Assembly: GCA_944325195.1 (NCBI GenBank)
Contig: CALUZB010000004.1
Coordinates: 62,001 to 126,000, forward strand
Direction of reading: 5' to 3'
Source: an uncultured Desulfovibrionaceae bacterium
GTDB lineage: Bacteria > Desulfobacterota > Desulfovibrionia > Desulfovibrionales > Desulfovibrionaceae
DNA: 64,000 nucleotides
In this document: positions 1 to 9,921 of the stretch, piece by piece
Layout of the letters: the number at the start of each line of letters is the position of its first letter
Position numbering within the stretch: position 1 is the stretch's first letter
Position numbers and translations under genes: made by a program
Notes under the pieces: model-generated
What the model was told of the DNA's origin: nothing
Seen by the model: only the letters and a program-made list of their open reading frames with translations
Databases searched by the model: none

Positions 1-29
1 CGCCAAACCGGCCTTTCAATCCGCTGCAA

Positions 30-2084
30 CTACTGACTTAAAGCTGCAAATTCGGCAACCACCTTTTCCGTAATATTGCTTGGGGCCTCTTCATAATGGT
101 CAAATTCCATTGTAAACATCCCCTGACCAGCGGTCATTGCCCGCAAATCCGGAGCATAACGCAAAATTTCACTCATCGGCACATGAGCCCGCACTTCGGT
201 AACCCCGCCTTGCGAGTCTGAGCCGAGCACTTTGCCGCGGCGGCTGGAAAGATCGCCGATAACATCACCCATGAATTCATCGGGAATAGACACCATGAGC
301 GTGACCACCGGCTCAAGCAGCTTTACTTTCAACTGTTCCATTGCCTTTTTAAAAGCGATGGATCCGGCCATTTTAAAAGCCATTTCCGAAGAGTCCACGT
401 TATGATAACTGCCGTCGTACAGCTTAACCTTGAAGTCCACCACCGGGTAGCCGGCCAGGAACCCACGCATCGCTGATTCCTGAATGCCCTTGTCCACAGC
501 CGGAATATACTGACGCGGTATGGCCCCACCCACAATGGCGTCTTCAAACACATATCCGCTGCCGCGCGGCAAAGCTTCCATTTCAATCCAGCAGTCGCCG
601 AACTGGCCGCGCCCGCCGGTTTGTTTCTTATGCCGTCCCTGCACCTGCACCTTGCCCTGAATGGTTTCCCGATAAGGCACTTGCGGTGTTTTCAGTACAA
701 TATCCACCTTTGAGCGGCGTTGCGCTTTTTCCACGGCAATTTCAATATGGAGCTGGCCCATGCCGGAAATCAGAATTTCAGAGGTAACCTCGTCGCGGAA
801 CAGGCGCAGACAGGGATCCTCTTCCAAAAGCTTCTGAATTGCCGCGTAAACCTTGTCTTCACCGCCCTTTTCCTTGGGCGCCAAGGCATAGGAGATAAGT
901 TGAGGCGGAGTTTCCGGCTGAGGCACAATAAAGGGATTCTTTTCTTCCGTAAGGGTATGGCCGGTTTTTACCGACTTCAGCTTGGACAGGGCGATAATCG
1001 CGCCCGGGCCGACCGCATCCTTGATCGGCGTATGGTTTTTCCCCAGCATGAACATCGCATTGCCCATGCGTTCGCTTTCTCCGGTCTGCATATCAGTGAG
1101 AGACATATCCGTGCTCACTGTGCCGGATACTACTCTGCCCATATACAGGTAGGCGGAAAACGGATCGGACAGGGTATTGAAGATAAAAACCGTAGGGGTG
1201 TCGTCCGGAGAAGATTTTCTGACGTTTCCTTCCGCGTCCTTCCAATCAGGACGGTCGAGCGGGGAAGGCAGCAGCGCGTCAACCGCGTCCAGCAAAAGTT
1301 CGCCCCCCAGGTTCAGCAATGATGCCCCGGCAAATACCGGGACCAACTCCCCGGTTTTTGTACCGGTTTTTATCGCGCTGTTCATTTCCTCCTGGGTAAG
1401 CTCGCCTTCTTCCAGATATTTTTCAATCAGCACTTCATCGCTGGAGGCGATATTCTCCATGCCGACATCGCGCAATACCGCAATCTCTTCCTTAAATTCA
1501 TCAGGCACAACTCCGTTCACTGCTTTGCCGCCGTCAAGCAACAAGGCGCTGTTGCCAAAAACATCAGCCAGCCCGGCAATGTTGCCCGGCTGACCAATGG
1601 GAGATTGCATGACCACAGGCCGGATACCCAGCATGGAAGACAGGGAATTGACCGCCATATCGAAGTCGGCGCGGTCGCGGTCTATTTTGTTAATAAAGAC
1701 AATGGCGGGCAACTCGGCGTCCTGAATCGCTTTCCACAGCTTGCGCCCCAACGGACGGACCCCGTCGATGGCGTCCACCACGAAAATCACCCCGTCCACT
1801 GCGGTTAATATATAGTTGAGATCGCCCAGAAAGTTGTTGTCGCCCGGCAAATCCACCAGAAAATGCTGAGCACCTTTATATTCAAACGTGGCGAATGCAG
1901 GCTGCATACTGCTTTTATGACTGGTTTCTTCGGGTTCATAGTCGAGGGTCGTTGAGCCTTCTTCAATTTTACCCATGCGGTTGATTGCCCCAGCCTGAAA
2001 AAGCAACATCTCCGCGAGTGAGGTTTTACCGCAGCCCGCAGTACCGACAATGGCATATGTGCGTTGTTTTGTTAAAGGTCCCAT
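30..2084 (-). CDS. Elongation factor G-like GTPase (EF-G paralogue)
   Basis: 684-residue translational GTPase with EF-G architecture: an N-terminal G domain, then domains II-V ending in the EF-G C-terminal fold. Visible G motifs are G1 GTAGCGKTS (about 14-22), G3 DLPGD (78-82) and G4 NKID (132-135). Canonical EF-G reads DTPGH at G3, where the His helps GTP hydrolysis; here it is Asp82. With the atypical P-loop (no AHIDAGKTT) this places the protein with the EF-G-like paralogues (often called fusA2 or EF-G-like) rather than the main translocase. Start ATG has GGAGGTGTT just upstream. It lies upstream of nothing on its strand in this window and follows uvrA after 172 bp. Family assignment is sure; the cellular role (ribosome rescue, recycling or stress) cannot be read from the sequence. 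Confidence 0.9.
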   Translation of the reverse strand: MGPLTKQRTYAIVGTAGCGKTSLAEMLLFQAGAINRMGKIEEGSTTLDYEPEETSHKSSMQPAFATFEYKGAQHFLVDLPGDNNFLGDLNYILTAVDGVIFVVDAIDGVRPLGRKLWKAIQDAELPAIVFINKIDRDRADFDMAVNSLSSMLGIRPVVMQSPIGQPGNIAGLADVFGNSALLLDGGKAVNGVVPDEFKEEIAVLRDVGMENIASSDEVLIEKYLEEGELTQEEMNSAIKTGTKTGELVPVFAGASLLNLGGELLLDAVDALLPSPLDRPDWKDAEGNVRKSSPDDTPTVFIFNTLSDPFSAYLYMGRVVSGTVSTDMSLTDMQTGESERMGNAMFMLGKNHTPIKDAVGPGAIIALSKLKSVKTGHTLTEEKNPFIVPQPETPPQLISYALAPKEKGGEDKVYAAIQKLLEEDPCLRLFRDEVTSEILISGMGQLHIEIAVEKAQRRSKVDIVLKTPQVPYRETIQGKVQVQGRHKKQTGGRGQFGDCWIEMEALPRGSGYVFEDAIVGGAIPRQYIPAVDKGIQESAMRGFLAGYPVVDFKVKLYDGSYHNVDSSEMAFKMAGSIAFKKAMEQLKVKLLEPVVTLMVSIPDEFMGDVIGDLSSRRGKVLGSDSQGGVTEVRAHVPMSEILRYAPDLRAMTAGQGMFTMEFDHYEEAPSNITEKVVAEFAALSQ

Positions 2085-2256
2085 AACACCTCCAAACCAG
2101 TTGAATGATTAAACTTAAACTATAGCGTTCTCCACTTTCCGAATTTCATTCTTGTAATGACTTTGCAATACTGGCCCGATTTGTCAAGCATAAACTTGGC
2201 ATAGGGCCCGCCGGGCAAGCAAAAACCGCCCGCGCAAAATCATTCACCGGCAGACA

Positions 2257-5160
2257 TCACTCCTTGCCCAAAAACCTGCCGGTAACAGAGTGGGGATCGG
2301 CGATAATCTGCTCCGGCGTGCCCTGCGCCACAATCTGCCCGCCCGATTCGCCGCCCCCCGGGCCCAGGTCGATCACATAATCAGAGGCCATGATCACATC
2401 CGGGTTATGTTCAATCACCACCACTGTGGCCCCTTTTTCAACCAGTTGATGCAGCACCAAAATCAACTTGCCCACCTCGTGCATATGCAGCCCGGTGGTG
2501 GGCTCGTCCAGGATATACACTGTGCCGGGCAGACCTTTCTTTCCCAGCTCGCGGGAGATTTTGATGCGCTGTGCCTCTCCGCCGGACAGAGTGGTGGCGG
2601 GCTGACCCAGGGTGAGATAGTCCAGCCCCACCGCCTCCAGCACTTCCAGACGCCGGGCCAGGCTGGGATAATTCTCAAAGAACTCCCGCGCCTGTCGAAT
2701 GGTCAGTTCCAGCACTTCCGCGATATTCAGTCCCTTATACTGCACTTCCAGGGTCTCGGTATTGTAGCATTTGCCTTTGCACACGTCGCAGGTAACATAC
2801 ACATCCGGCAAGAAATGCATTTCCACCCGGATCTGCCCGTCGCCCTGACAGGCCTCGCAACGCCCCCCCTTCACGTTGAACGAGAACCGGCCGGGTTTAT
2901 AGCCCCGTTTGCGCGCATCCGGAGTCATGGCGAAAATATTGCGGATTTCATCAAACACTTTGGTATAAGTGGCCGGGTTGGAGCGGGGCGTGCGGCCGAT
3001 GGGGGTCTGGTCTATTTCAATAACCTTCTCCACCTTTTCAATATTCTTGATTACCCGCAACACCCCCGGGTTTTCCACCTTCATGCTGTGATAAAGGGCC
3101 AGATGCTTATATAAGGTATCCACCACCAGGGAGCTTTTGCCGGAGCCGGACGGGCCGGTCACGCAGGTAAGGGCTCCCAGCGGGATTGCGCACTCCAGGT
3201 TCTTCAGATTATTTGTAACCACGTCCTGCATCACCAGCCATTCTTTGGGCTTGCGCCGCTCTCCCGGGTAGAAGATCTTCAAATCGCCGCGCAAATATTT
3301 GGCGGTGAGCGTGTCCGCCTTTTCCAGCAAATCTTTCACCGGCCCGGCAAACACCACTTCGCCGCCCAGCGAGCCCGAACCCGGCCCCATTTCAATCACC
3401 GTATCCGCCTCGCGAATAGTGGCTTCGTCATGCTCCACCACCAACACAGTGTTGCCCCGGCGTTGCAGACCGCGCAAGGTGGCGATCAGGCGGGCGTTGT
3501 CTCTGGGGTGCAGACCAATGGAAGGTTCATCCAGCACATAAGTCACACCTACCAGCCCGGTTCCCAATTGCGAAGCCAGCCGAATGCGCTGCACTTCTCC
3601 GCCGGAAAGCGTACTCATGCTGCGCCCCAGAGAAATATAGTCCAGCCCCACGTTTTTCATGAACTCAAGCCGGTGCTTCAATTCCTTGAGCAACGGCTCG
3701 AAAATGGCCAGCTCTGAGGCGGGGAACTGTCGCCCCTGGATCCATTCCAGAGCCCTGGCCACCGGCATGGCGCAGAATTCGGCAATATTCACTCCATCGA
3801 TTTTCGCGGCCAGAGATTCCGGGCGCAAACGGGCTCCACTGCACTCCGGACAAGGCATGTTCTGACGATAGCGGGAAAGCAGCTCGCGCCATGACTCCCC
3901 ATAGCGCATTCCTTTTTCCAGAATGGAAATCACTCCTTCCCAGCGCCCGGACTCGCTGGTATGTTCCGGTGAACCCAGGTCGTCCACCCACGGCACCTGC
4001 GTTTCCAGAGTGACAGAGCCGCCCAGCCAGTTGCGGCGCAAGCCGGACGAGGCCCCGTGGCGCATCGGTTTGCCGTCTTTGCCTTCGCCGTAAAACAATA
4101 CGTCCAGAGCATCTTCAGAGAACTTTTCAAGCGGGGTGTCCAGGCTGAAGCCCCAGGTTTTACCCACTTTCTTCAAGATATCAGCATAACGGGAGAAAGC
4201 GTTGTTGTCCCGCCACGGCACAATTACTCCACCGTTCAGAGAAAGCCCTTTGTATGGAGCAATCAGGGCCGGCTCAAAATATTCCACCGAGCCCAGCCCC
4301 AAACAGCGGGGACAGGCCCCTTGCGGGCTGTTGAATGAGAACAACTGGGGCGACAACGCGGGCAGACTGATGCGGCAGGTAGGGCACACCGACTGGGTGC
4401 TGTGAATGTCTTCCTGCCAAGGGGCGTCTTTGGGGGCGTCCTGTTTCTGATACAGCACAATAATCCGGTTTGAGCCGTAACTTAAGGCCAGCTCTACCGA
4501 ATCGGCCAGGCGGGAGCGGATGCCGTCCTTGATTACCAGACGATCCACCACCAGGTCGAGGTTATGCCGGGTATTCTTTTCCAGAGCCGGGGCCTGGTCA
4601 ATTTCATACACCTCACCGTCAATGCGCACCCGCACAAACCCTTGAGCCTTGAGCTTTTTCAAACGGTCCTGCTGGGAGCCCTTCTGATGCTCAACCAAAG
4701 GGGCGAGAATCATGCAGCGCGCCCCATTGCCCAGTGCAAGAATATCGGCGATAATCTCGTCCGACGCCCGGGCCGCAATCACTTTGCCGCAGCGGGTGCA
4801 GTGCATCCGGCCCAGGCGGGCGTAGAATACGCGCAGGAAATCGTAAATTTCCGTCACGGTTCCCACTATGGAGCGGGGGTTGCGGGTTGCGGACTGTTGC
4901 TCCAGGGAAATAGCCGGTGAAAGCCCCTCAATTTTGTCCACAGCCGGTTTGTCCATTTGAGGAAGGAACTGGCGGGCATAGGTGGACAGTGACTCCACAT
5001 AGCGGCGTTGTCCTTCCGCATACACAATGTCAAAAGCAAGGGTGGATTTCCCCGAACCGGAAGGCCCGCAGACAACCACCATTTCATCACGCGGAATATC
5101 GACAGTAACATTTTTAAGGTTGTGCTCGCGAGCGCCCTCTATATGGATATTCTTTTTCAT
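2257..5160 (-). CDS. uvrA: Excinuclease ABC subunit A
   Basis: 967-residue UvrA, the damage-recognition ATPase of nucleotide excision repair, which loads UvrB on lesions. It has two ABC ATPase modules. The first Walker A is GPSGSGKST at 32-40, with ABC signature [13 protein letters not shown]; the second is [11 protein letters not shown] with [12 protein letters not shown], followed by DEPTTGLH. Zinc-finger cysteines are visible at CTRCGK, CPTC/CPRC and in the C-terminal half at CEACQGDG and CDVCKGK. Length is normal for the family. The ATG at 5160 has only a weak AAGTGG-like ribosome site. It stands alone on the minus strand, 49 bp downstream of the DUF554 gene, so the two could be cotranscribed. 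No LexA-type operator was recognised upstream. Confidence 0.98.
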   Translation of the reverse strand: MKKNIHIEGAREHNLKNVTVDIPRDEMVVVCGPSGSGKSTLAFDIVYAEGQRRYVESLSTYARQFLPQMDKPAVDKIEGLSPAISLEQQSATRNPRSIVGTVTEIYDFLRVFYARLGRMHCTRCGKVIAARASDEIIADILALGNGARCMILAPLVEHQKGSQQDRLKKLKAQGFVRVRIDGEVYEIDQAPALEKNTRHNLDLVVDRLVIKDGIRSRLADSVELALSYGSNRIIVLYQKQDAPKDAPWQEDIHSTQSVCPTCRISLPALSPQLFSFNSPQGACPRCLGLGSVEYFEPALIAPYKGLSLNGGVIVPWRDNNAFSRYADILKKVGKTWGFSLDTPLEKFSEDALDVLFYGEGKDGKPMRHGASSGLRRNWLGGSVTLETQVPWVDDLGSPEHTSESGRWEGVISILEKGMRYGESWRELLSRYRQNMPCPECSGARLRPESLAAKIDGVNIAEFCAMPVARALEWIQGRQFPASELAIFEPLLKELKHRLEFMKNVGLDYISLGRSMSTLSGGEVQRIRLASQLGTGLVGVTYVLDEPSIGLHPRDNARLIATLRGLQRRGNTVLVVEHDEATIREADTVIEMGPGSGSLGGEVVFAGPVKDLLEKADTLTAKYLRGDLKIFYPGERRKPKEWLVMQDVVTNNLKNLECAIPLGALTCVTGPSGSGKSSLVVDTLYKHLALYHSMKVENPGVLRVIKNIEKVEKVIEIDQTPIGRTPRSNPATYTKVFDEIRNIFAMTPDARKRGYKPGRFSFNVKGGRCEACQGDGQIRVEMHFLPDVYVTCDVCKGKCYNTETLEVQYKGLNIAEVLELTIRQAREFFENYPSLARRLEVLEAVGLDYLTLGQPATTLSGGEAQRIKISRELGKKGLPGTVYILDEPTTGLHMHEVGKLILVLHQLVEKGATVVVIEHNPDVIMASDYVIDLGPGGGESGGQIVAQGTPEQIIADPHSVTGRFLGKE

Positions 5161-5209
5161 TATCAGCCACTTAATTCAGCAGACAACTGCTTTTTACGGT
5201 TATTCGAAC

Positions 5210-5926
5210 TTAATAAAACAAAGGGAATAATATACATACCCAAAACATTGCCGGTAACAGATTCAACATCTTGAACTGATCCGGAAAAAGCAAGCCGGCC
5301 CCCACTCCGGCAATCAGCACCCCGCCCACCGCGGAAAGTTCAACCAGCACCTCGCCCTGCAACAGAGGCTGCAAAAGGCTTGCAAGCAAAGTAAGCGCCC
5401 CTTGATAAATAAGCAACGGCAAAGCGGACAACATCACCCCCTTGCCTTTACTGGAAGCGATATTAATGGCTACTATGCCGTCCGCAAACGATTTGACCAG
5501 CAAAATCTGATAATTCCCGCTCACACCCTCCTCAATCGAGCCCAATATGCCCATGGACCCCACGCAGAAAAACGCGGTGCTGCTGACAAACGCAACAGAG
5601 AAGTCTGTGTCGGAACTGCTGCTCTTCTTGTTTTTCTCAGCCCGGGCAGCCATGCGCCGCTGTACATAGTCGGCGAAGCCTTCCAGGCGCTCCTGAAGCC
5701 CAATCAGGGAACCGGTCACAGCGCCCAGCACCAGGCTCAAAGTGAGCAGGAAAATGTTCTGATACCCGATAATAAGCTTGGCGCCCATTGCAATTACGGC
5801 CAGACTTAAAGCCTGAAGCAAAGCAAGCCTGATCCTTTCAGGCAACCAGGGCCCGATTACAGAACCGATAGCGCCCCCAGCCACAATGGCCAGTGCGTTA
5901 ATCGTTGTTCCTATGGGCAACTGCAT
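5210..5926 (-). CDS. DUF554 family integral membrane protein
   Basis: 238 residues, nearly all hydrophobic, with about six to seven predicted membrane segments. The central motif [12 protein letters not shown] followed by a K-S-F-A-D-G segment matches the conserved core of DUF554 proteins (YdfK/YqgA type), whose function is unknown. A short polar linker rich in Lys and Ser (about residues 95-107) separates the two membrane halves. The start ATG at 5926 is preceded by GGGAGACAGGT. It sits 49 bp upstream of uvrA on the same strand. No transport substrate can be inferred. Confidence 0.85.
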   Translation of the reverse strand: MQLPIGTTINALAIVAGGAIGSVIGPWLPERIRLALLQALSLAVIAMGAKLIIGYQNIFLLTLSLVLGAVTGSLIGLQERLEGFADYVQRRMAARAEKNKKSSSSDTDFSVAFVSSTAFFCVGSMGILGSIEEGVSGNYQILLVKSFADGIVAINIASSKGKGVMLSALPLLIYQGALTLLASLLQPLLQGEVLVELSAVGGVLIAGVGAGLLFPDQFKMLNLLPAMFWVCILFPLFY

Positions 5927-6438
5927 ACCTGTCTCCCGGTTAAATTACTGCTTACTGCCCCATTAGCTGATGAGCCCCCAAACAGAATATATTCCCATTG
6001 CCGCTATTATTCAAATCAAATTACTCGGAAGTGTATTAACCGGCAAGCAGATTATTAACGGGAATACAGTCAGGCTGATGCCAAGCCGGGAAAATCACCA
6101 TGCTCTGCCCACGCAAACCGCACCTACCTCACGTCAGTCCCGGCCTGAACTCAATGTTGATTAGGCATTTACTTTTATCAGGATATAATTATAGTTCAAA
6201 CAGCGGCTGTCGTAACAGATGGCCCAAGCAGACAATATAATCAGGTAATTACAACTCATAAACCGTCTGCAAGGCGATTTATGAAAAACACTTCGCCAAA
6301 AGCGTGGTTTCCGGCTTGTTCAAGGCGGTGTTGCCGCTGCTCCGGGCTCTTGCCCGGTGATGGAAGTTTATGAAAGACTTTCTGAATAAGCAGGCGTTAA
6401 AGCTTAATTTACCGTATATTTCACTTAAGGAGATGGCA
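5927..6438. other. Intergenic region between divergent genes
   Basis: About 510 bp between the minus-strand DUF554 gene and the plus-strand exported protein gene. A TATAAT at 6184-6189 is a possible -10 box, but no good -35 is correctly placed. A perfect 6-bp stem with a TCTT loop (CCGGGC/GCCCGG) lies at 6342-6357. A 30-codon Cys-rich ORF (6281-6373) is treated as a finding, not as a gene. Confidence 0.4.
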
Positions 6439-7359
6439 ATGCTCTCGGCAAAGGCAAACTACTTCTCAGCGCCGTTTTTAGCACTCTTTATGTGCCTTGC
6501 CCTTTGGGGCGATCCTGTCGCGGCCCAAACTTCTCAGTCGAACGCAGAGCCCCTTGGCATTGTCGGGCGTGGAAACAGCGTTGCAAAAGAAGAAATCATC
6601 GAGTTTGAAGAAGACGATCCTGAGTTAATCGGCCACTTACGTGAAGAAAAAACCTCATATGCCGATTATGAAATCCAAGCTGCAAAGGAAATCACGGAAC
6701 AAACTTCAAGCAAGCCGACAATGACTTCCGTTTCTGCCGGAAAAAACGCCACCCTGTCCGCGCCTGCAACAACCCCCAAACCATATGAGAAAGTCGTGCC
6801 GGCCCGTGGTCCGCAACCAACCGCCATGCGGCTTTTCCGCTACCTGCCTCCTTCAATTTTTGAAAACACCATTGAGGGAATGCGTGAAGATGAAAAACAA
6901 ACATTGATGGATACCGGAGAAACTGAATTCTGGGTACTGACCGCACTGACTGAAGACGAGTTGGTAATCGAAAACAAAGCGCCGGAAATCGACACCCAAG
7001 CCACGCTGATTTTGTTTCATGCCGATAATGCCGATATTGTAATGGCTATGGGCGTAACCGCCGGTGATTCCTGTGCTTTGGAGTTATGGAAGTTCCGGGC
7101 GGACAAAGGGGGAATTGCCCCTGTACAGATGCCGGATGAGCCTGCGGTGAGCGAGTTTTTTCAGACGCACCGGGCATTGCCGCAAGACACGGATGTTTCC
7201 ATGCTGATCTGCCTTGATCCGGTTGAAAAGAATCTGGTAGCCAAGCCTTTAATCTGGACGCCCTCCGGGCTCGACCCGATTGTGCTGGACAACAAAGTGA
7301 TTTACGCCTGGAATGGGAAAGAATTTGTTAAAGAAGTTGTGCCGTTGCGGCTTAAGTAA
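6439..7359 (+). CDS. Exported hypothetical protein
   Basis: 306 residues from ATG 6439. This start is chosen because AAGGAG (6427-6432) lies 6 nt upstream and because the protein then begins with a clean signal peptide: a short basic n-region, the hydrophobic run APFLALFMCLALW, and an A-x-A type cleavage site at DPVAAQ. The frame is open back to 6370, but that start would put about 23 extra residues before the signal. The mature protein is acidic with a low-complexity linker (about 90-130), followed by a globular half ending in LIWTPSGLDPIVLDN. I recognise no family. A periplasmic location is inferred from the signal peptide. Confidence 0.75.
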   Translation: MLSAKANYFSAPFLALFMCLALWGDPVAAQTSQSNAEPLGIVGRGNSVAKEEIIEFEEDDPELIGHLREEKTSYADYEIQAAKEITEQTSSKPTMTSVSAGKNATLSAPATTPKPYEKVVPARGPQPTAMRLFRYLPPSIFENTIEGMREDEKQTLMDTGETEFWVLTALTEDELVIENKAPEIDTQATLILFHADNADIVMAMGVTAGDSCALELWKFRADKGGIAPVQMPDEPAVSEFFQTHRALPQDTDVSMLICLDPVEKNLVAKPLIWTPSGLDPIVLDNKVIYAWNGKEFVKEVVPLRLK

Positions 7360-7439
7360 AGTTGATAAAAGTCAGGGATAATATAACTTTATGCTTGACC
7401 TTAAGCTTGATTTGACATAATTACCGCATTACATACTTA

Positions 7440-7524
7440 GCCGGGGTGGCGGAATGGCAGACGCACCTGACTCAAAATCAGGCGCCCACAAGGTGTGCGG
7501 GTTCAAGTCCCGCCCCCGGCACCA
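7440..7524 (+). tRNA. tRNA-Leu (CAA anticodon)
   Basis: 85-nt class II tRNA. The acceptor stem GCCGGGG (7440-7446) pairs with CCCCGGC (7514-7520), followed by discriminator A and an encoded CCA. The anticodon stem CCTGA/TCAGG encloses loop CTCAAAA, with anticodon CAA at 7473-7475 reading UUG. A long variable arm (GCCCACAAGGTGTGC region) and the T-loop GTTCAAGTC are present. It is followed closely by an intrinsic terminator. Confidence 0.97.
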
Positions 7525-7534
7525 AGGAAATCCC

Positions 7535-7571
7535 AAGGGGTAACGGAAACTTCTTTCCCTTACCCCTTTTT
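7535..7571 (+). terminator. Intrinsic terminator of tRNA-Leu
   Basis: The stem AAGGGGTAA (7535-7543) pairs with TTACCCCTT (7560-7568). An inner GGAAA/TTTCC extension closes on a CTTC loop, and a T run continues to 7571. It starts 11 bp after the tRNA CCA end. Confidence 0.85.
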
Positions 7572-7949
7572 GCTTCAAACAGGCCCGTAAAAAAACAGGC
7601 ACCGCGCAACCCTGTTCTTCACGAAAAGTCGTGTTTAAAAATTCTTTGCCTTGCTGCGGGGATTTCTAAAAGGCGGCAAGAGATTCCAACTTCAAAACCA
7701 AGCGTCTTTATTTCCGGGTCATCGGCAATAAACCGACTTATTTCATCGCTAATCCGCCGAAGTTCCGACGCGGACAAAGCTTGCCGGGCTTAAGCCGGAA
7801 CGTGGTAAATGCCTGAACAGCAACAATTACCCGGTTTTATATTGACACAAACACAAAATTAAGGGATTTTGCCTTATAGGTTCTGTCTGCATCTGTATTT
7901 CGAATTCTGCAGACATGCTGTTATAGTCCTTTCAAGAACAGGGGTAATT
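7572..7949. other. Intergenic region after tRNA-Leu
   Basis: Apart from the possible minus-strand short ORF at 7619-7777, nothing was recognised. A weak promoter-like TTTTATATTGACACAAAC stretch near 7833-7850 precedes the LOG-family gene. Confidence 0.3.
7619..7777 (-). CDS. Possible 52-residue ORF or gene remnant
   Basis: A short minus-strand reading frame from TTG 7777, with an in-frame stop three codons further upstream. The translation is protein-like in composition, with an amphipathic beginning (SELRRISDEISRFIADDP) and a second part containing LGFEVGISCRLLEIP. There is no convincing ribosome site. It sits just downstream of tRNA-Leu, a common integration site, so a decayed fragment of a mobile gene is as likely as a real small gene. 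No family recognised. Confidence 0.25.
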   Translation of the reverse strand: MSASELRRISDEISRFIADDPEIKTLGFEVGISCRLLEIPAARQRIFKHDFS

Positions 7950-8606
7950 ATGAGCCGAGACAAGCAACATGTACTGAACGGGCTTTCCACGGAAGAATCA
8001 TGGCGCATGTTCAAAATTATGGCGGAAATTGTCGAGGGGTTCGACACATTGAACGAGTTTAATAAATGTGTTTCCATTTTCGGGTCGGCCCGCTCCAAGC
8101 CCAGCGATCCCATCTACCAGGAAACAGAAAAACTGGCCCATCTGCTGACAGAAGCCGGGTACGGCATTATCACCGGGGGCGGACCGGGACTGATGGAAGC
8201 CGCGAATAAAGGGGCGCAAAAGGCCGGCGGCAACTCCATCGGCCTGCACATCGAACTGCCGGAAGAACAAAAGCCCAATGAATTTCTGACCACCCGGCTC
8301 AATTTTCAGTACTTCTTCGTGCGCAAACTGATGTTTGTCAAGTATGCAATGGCCTATGTGGTAATGCCGGGCGGCATGGGAACAATAGACGAACTCAGCG
8401 AAGCCTTTGTGCTGGCCCAAACCAATCGGATAAAACCTTTCCCCATTGTGCTTTACGGCTCTGAATTCTGGGGCGGTCTGCTCGACTGGATCAAAGATAA
8501 AATGTTTTCGTATAACTTCTTGAATGACAATGAACTGGATTTGGTTTCCGTAATGGACAAACCGGAGGATGTGGTAAGCTTTATCAAGCGCCATGTAATT
8601 ATCTAA
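7950..8606 (+). CDS. LOG-family protein (TIGR00730 Rossmann fold)
   Basis: 218 residues from ATG 7950; the frame is open upstream to 7869, but the conserved part begins about 30 residues after this Met. The two family hallmarks are present: GGGPGLMEAANKGA in the N-terminal half and VMPGGMGTIDE (the PGGxGTxxE motif) in the second. Proteins of this family (LOG, formerly mis-called lysine decarboxylase) hydrolyse nucleoside monophosphates such as cytokinin ribotides to base plus ribose 5-phosphate; the bacterial substrate is often unknown. It lies 18 bp upstream of tadA and is probably cotranscribed with it. Confidence 0.9.
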   Translation: MSRDKQHVLNGLSTEESWRMFKIMAEIVEGFDTLNEFNKCVSIFGSARSKPSDPIYQETEKLAHLLTEAGYGIITGGGPGLMEAANKGAQKAGGNSIGLHIELPEEQKPNEFLTTRLNFQYFFVRKLMFVKYAMAYVVMPGGMGTIDELSEAFVLAQTNRIKPFPIVLYGSEFWGGLLDWIKDKMFSYNFLNDNELDLVSVMDKPEDVVSFIKRHVII

Positions 8607-8624
8607 GCTTATCGGCAAAAAAGT

Positions 8625-9230
8625 ATGCATACCCTGTATTCCGAACGGGAGTCGCCAAACCCGCTCAGCAATGGCTGCAAAGTGGAGTCGCTTCCTTTAA
8701 TGCAGCCGCCGAGCCCGGAAACAGTGCCCGGGCTATGGCTTCCCAAAGGCTGGGAAAGTTGGGAAAGCTTAATGGATGAAGCTTTGCGTGAAGCGCATAA
8801 AGCCTTGTTGCTGGACGAAGTGCCTGTAGGAGCCGTGGTTGTTGATGCCAATGGAACGGTTATCGGGCGGGGGCATAACTCGCCCATATCCAGTTGCAAC
8901 CCCACAGCCCATGCCGAACTCACGGCTCTGTGCCAAGCCGCCCAAAATGTCGGCAACTATAGACTGAACCAGGCTTTTTTGGTAGTTACCCTGGAGCCGT
9001 GTCTGATGTGCGCGGGGGCTGTTGTGCACAGCCGCCTGCAAGGAGTCGTATTCGGAGCTTCCGACTTTAAAACCGGGGCCCTGTGCTCGCGGATAGGTGC
9101 GCTGGACTTACAGTTCCATAATCATAAGACCGTTTGGGCGGGTGGCGTGAAACAGAAAGAATGTGGAGAACTGCTTTCCTCATTTTTTAAAAAAAAGCGG
9201 CAGACCGCCAAAACAGCCGGTCTGCCCTGA
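8625..9230 (+). CDS. tadA: tRNA-specific adenosine deaminase TadA
   Basis: Deaminates A34 to inosine in tRNA-Arg(ACG). The zinc and catalytic motifs of the CMP/dCMP deaminase fold are visible: HAE at 96-98 and PCLMC at 125-129 (numbered from the 8625 start), with VPVGAVVV before them. The ORF is 201 residues, about 45 longer than usual at the N-terminus. In-frame ATG codons at 8700 and 8772 (beginning MDEALREAHKALL) are plausible alternatives, and the latter gives the typical length. None has a strong ribosome site. It follows the LOG gene closely and precedes a small membrane protein gene by 13 bp. Confidence 0.93.
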   Translation: MHTLYSERESPNPLSNGCKVESLPLMQPPSPETVPGLWLPKGWESWESLMDEALREAHKALLLDEVPVGAVVVDANGTVIGRGHNSPISSCNPTAHAELTALCQAAQNVGNYRLNQAFLVVTLEPCLMCAGAVVHSRLQGVVFGASDFKTGALCSRIGALDLQFHNHKTVWAGGVKQKECGELLSSFFKKKRQTAKTAGLP

Positions 9231-9243
9231 GCAAGGAGTGCTT

Positions 9244-9705
9244 ATGTACGGGGAAGATGCTGTACTGGCGATTGCAATGCTTATATACGTTTTGATCCTG
9301 GGGTTGTGGTGGCTTGTCTGTGGAATTATGGCCCACTCCATGTTTAGTAAAAAAGGGTATAGGCACGCCGGACTTTATGTCCTCGCCTGGCTTCCCCTGA
9401 TTAATTCTTTTGTGGGCATCCTTCTGGCCATTGGCCTGCCGGACGTACTGCTGCACCGTAAAATGGATTATTTGCTGAGGCAAATGGCGGCAAACGGATT
9501 AATTCCTGGTCCGCAGGCGCAACAGCCGGTCGGCTGCAGCCCTCAAACAGGAGCTCAGGCCGCACCGGCCCGGAATCCAGCGCAGATGTTTCAATTTACC
9601 CAAACAGCAAATACAGCTCCCGAGCAACCCGTGCGGCAACCACAAACAACCGTTGCCCCTGCCCCGGAAAACTTGTTTTGTCAGGGCTCTCCCGGTAACA
9701 ATTAA
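9244..9705 (+). CDS. Small membrane protein, unknown function
   Basis: 153 residues from ATG 9244, chosen because AAGGAG lies 6 nt upstream; the frame stays open upstream into tadA. The N-terminal half has two to three hydrophobic segments (AIAMLIYVLILGLWWLVCGI and YVLAWLPLINSFVGILLAIG). The C-terminal 70 residues are Gln/Pro/Ala-rich and likely disordered. I recognise no family. It is followed directly by an intrinsic terminator, so it probably ends the LOG-tadA operon. Confidence 0.7.
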   Translation: MYGEDAVLAIAMLIYVLILGLWWLVCGIMAHSMFSKKGYRHAGLYVLAWLPLINSFVGILLAIGLPDVLLHRKMDYLLRQMAANGLIPGPQAQQPVGCSPQTGAQAAPARNPAQMFQFTQTANTAPEQPVRQPQTTVAPAPENLFCQGSPGNN

Positions 9706-9726
9706 AACAGTTGACCATCAGGATAA

Positions 9727-9748
9727 GGCCGGGCAAACCCGGCCTTTT
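9727..9748 (+). terminator. Intrinsic terminator
   Basis: A perfect 7-bp stem GGCCGGG/CCCGGCC with CAAA loop, followed by TTTTATTTAT. It ends the LOG-tadA-membrane protein unit. Confidence 0.85.
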
Positions 9749-9921
9749 ATTTATACCTCGCTGGAATTTTACTGTGCAGGCGCACTGGCATTTATTCCCG
9801 ATGTGGTGTAGAAGTAATATCTATTTATGGCAACTTGCAACATACTTTAGCCAGCTCCCCCGGATGCACCGGCGGGAAAGACATGGCTATCTGAATATCC
9901 CTTTGTAGTTACGGAGTTTTT

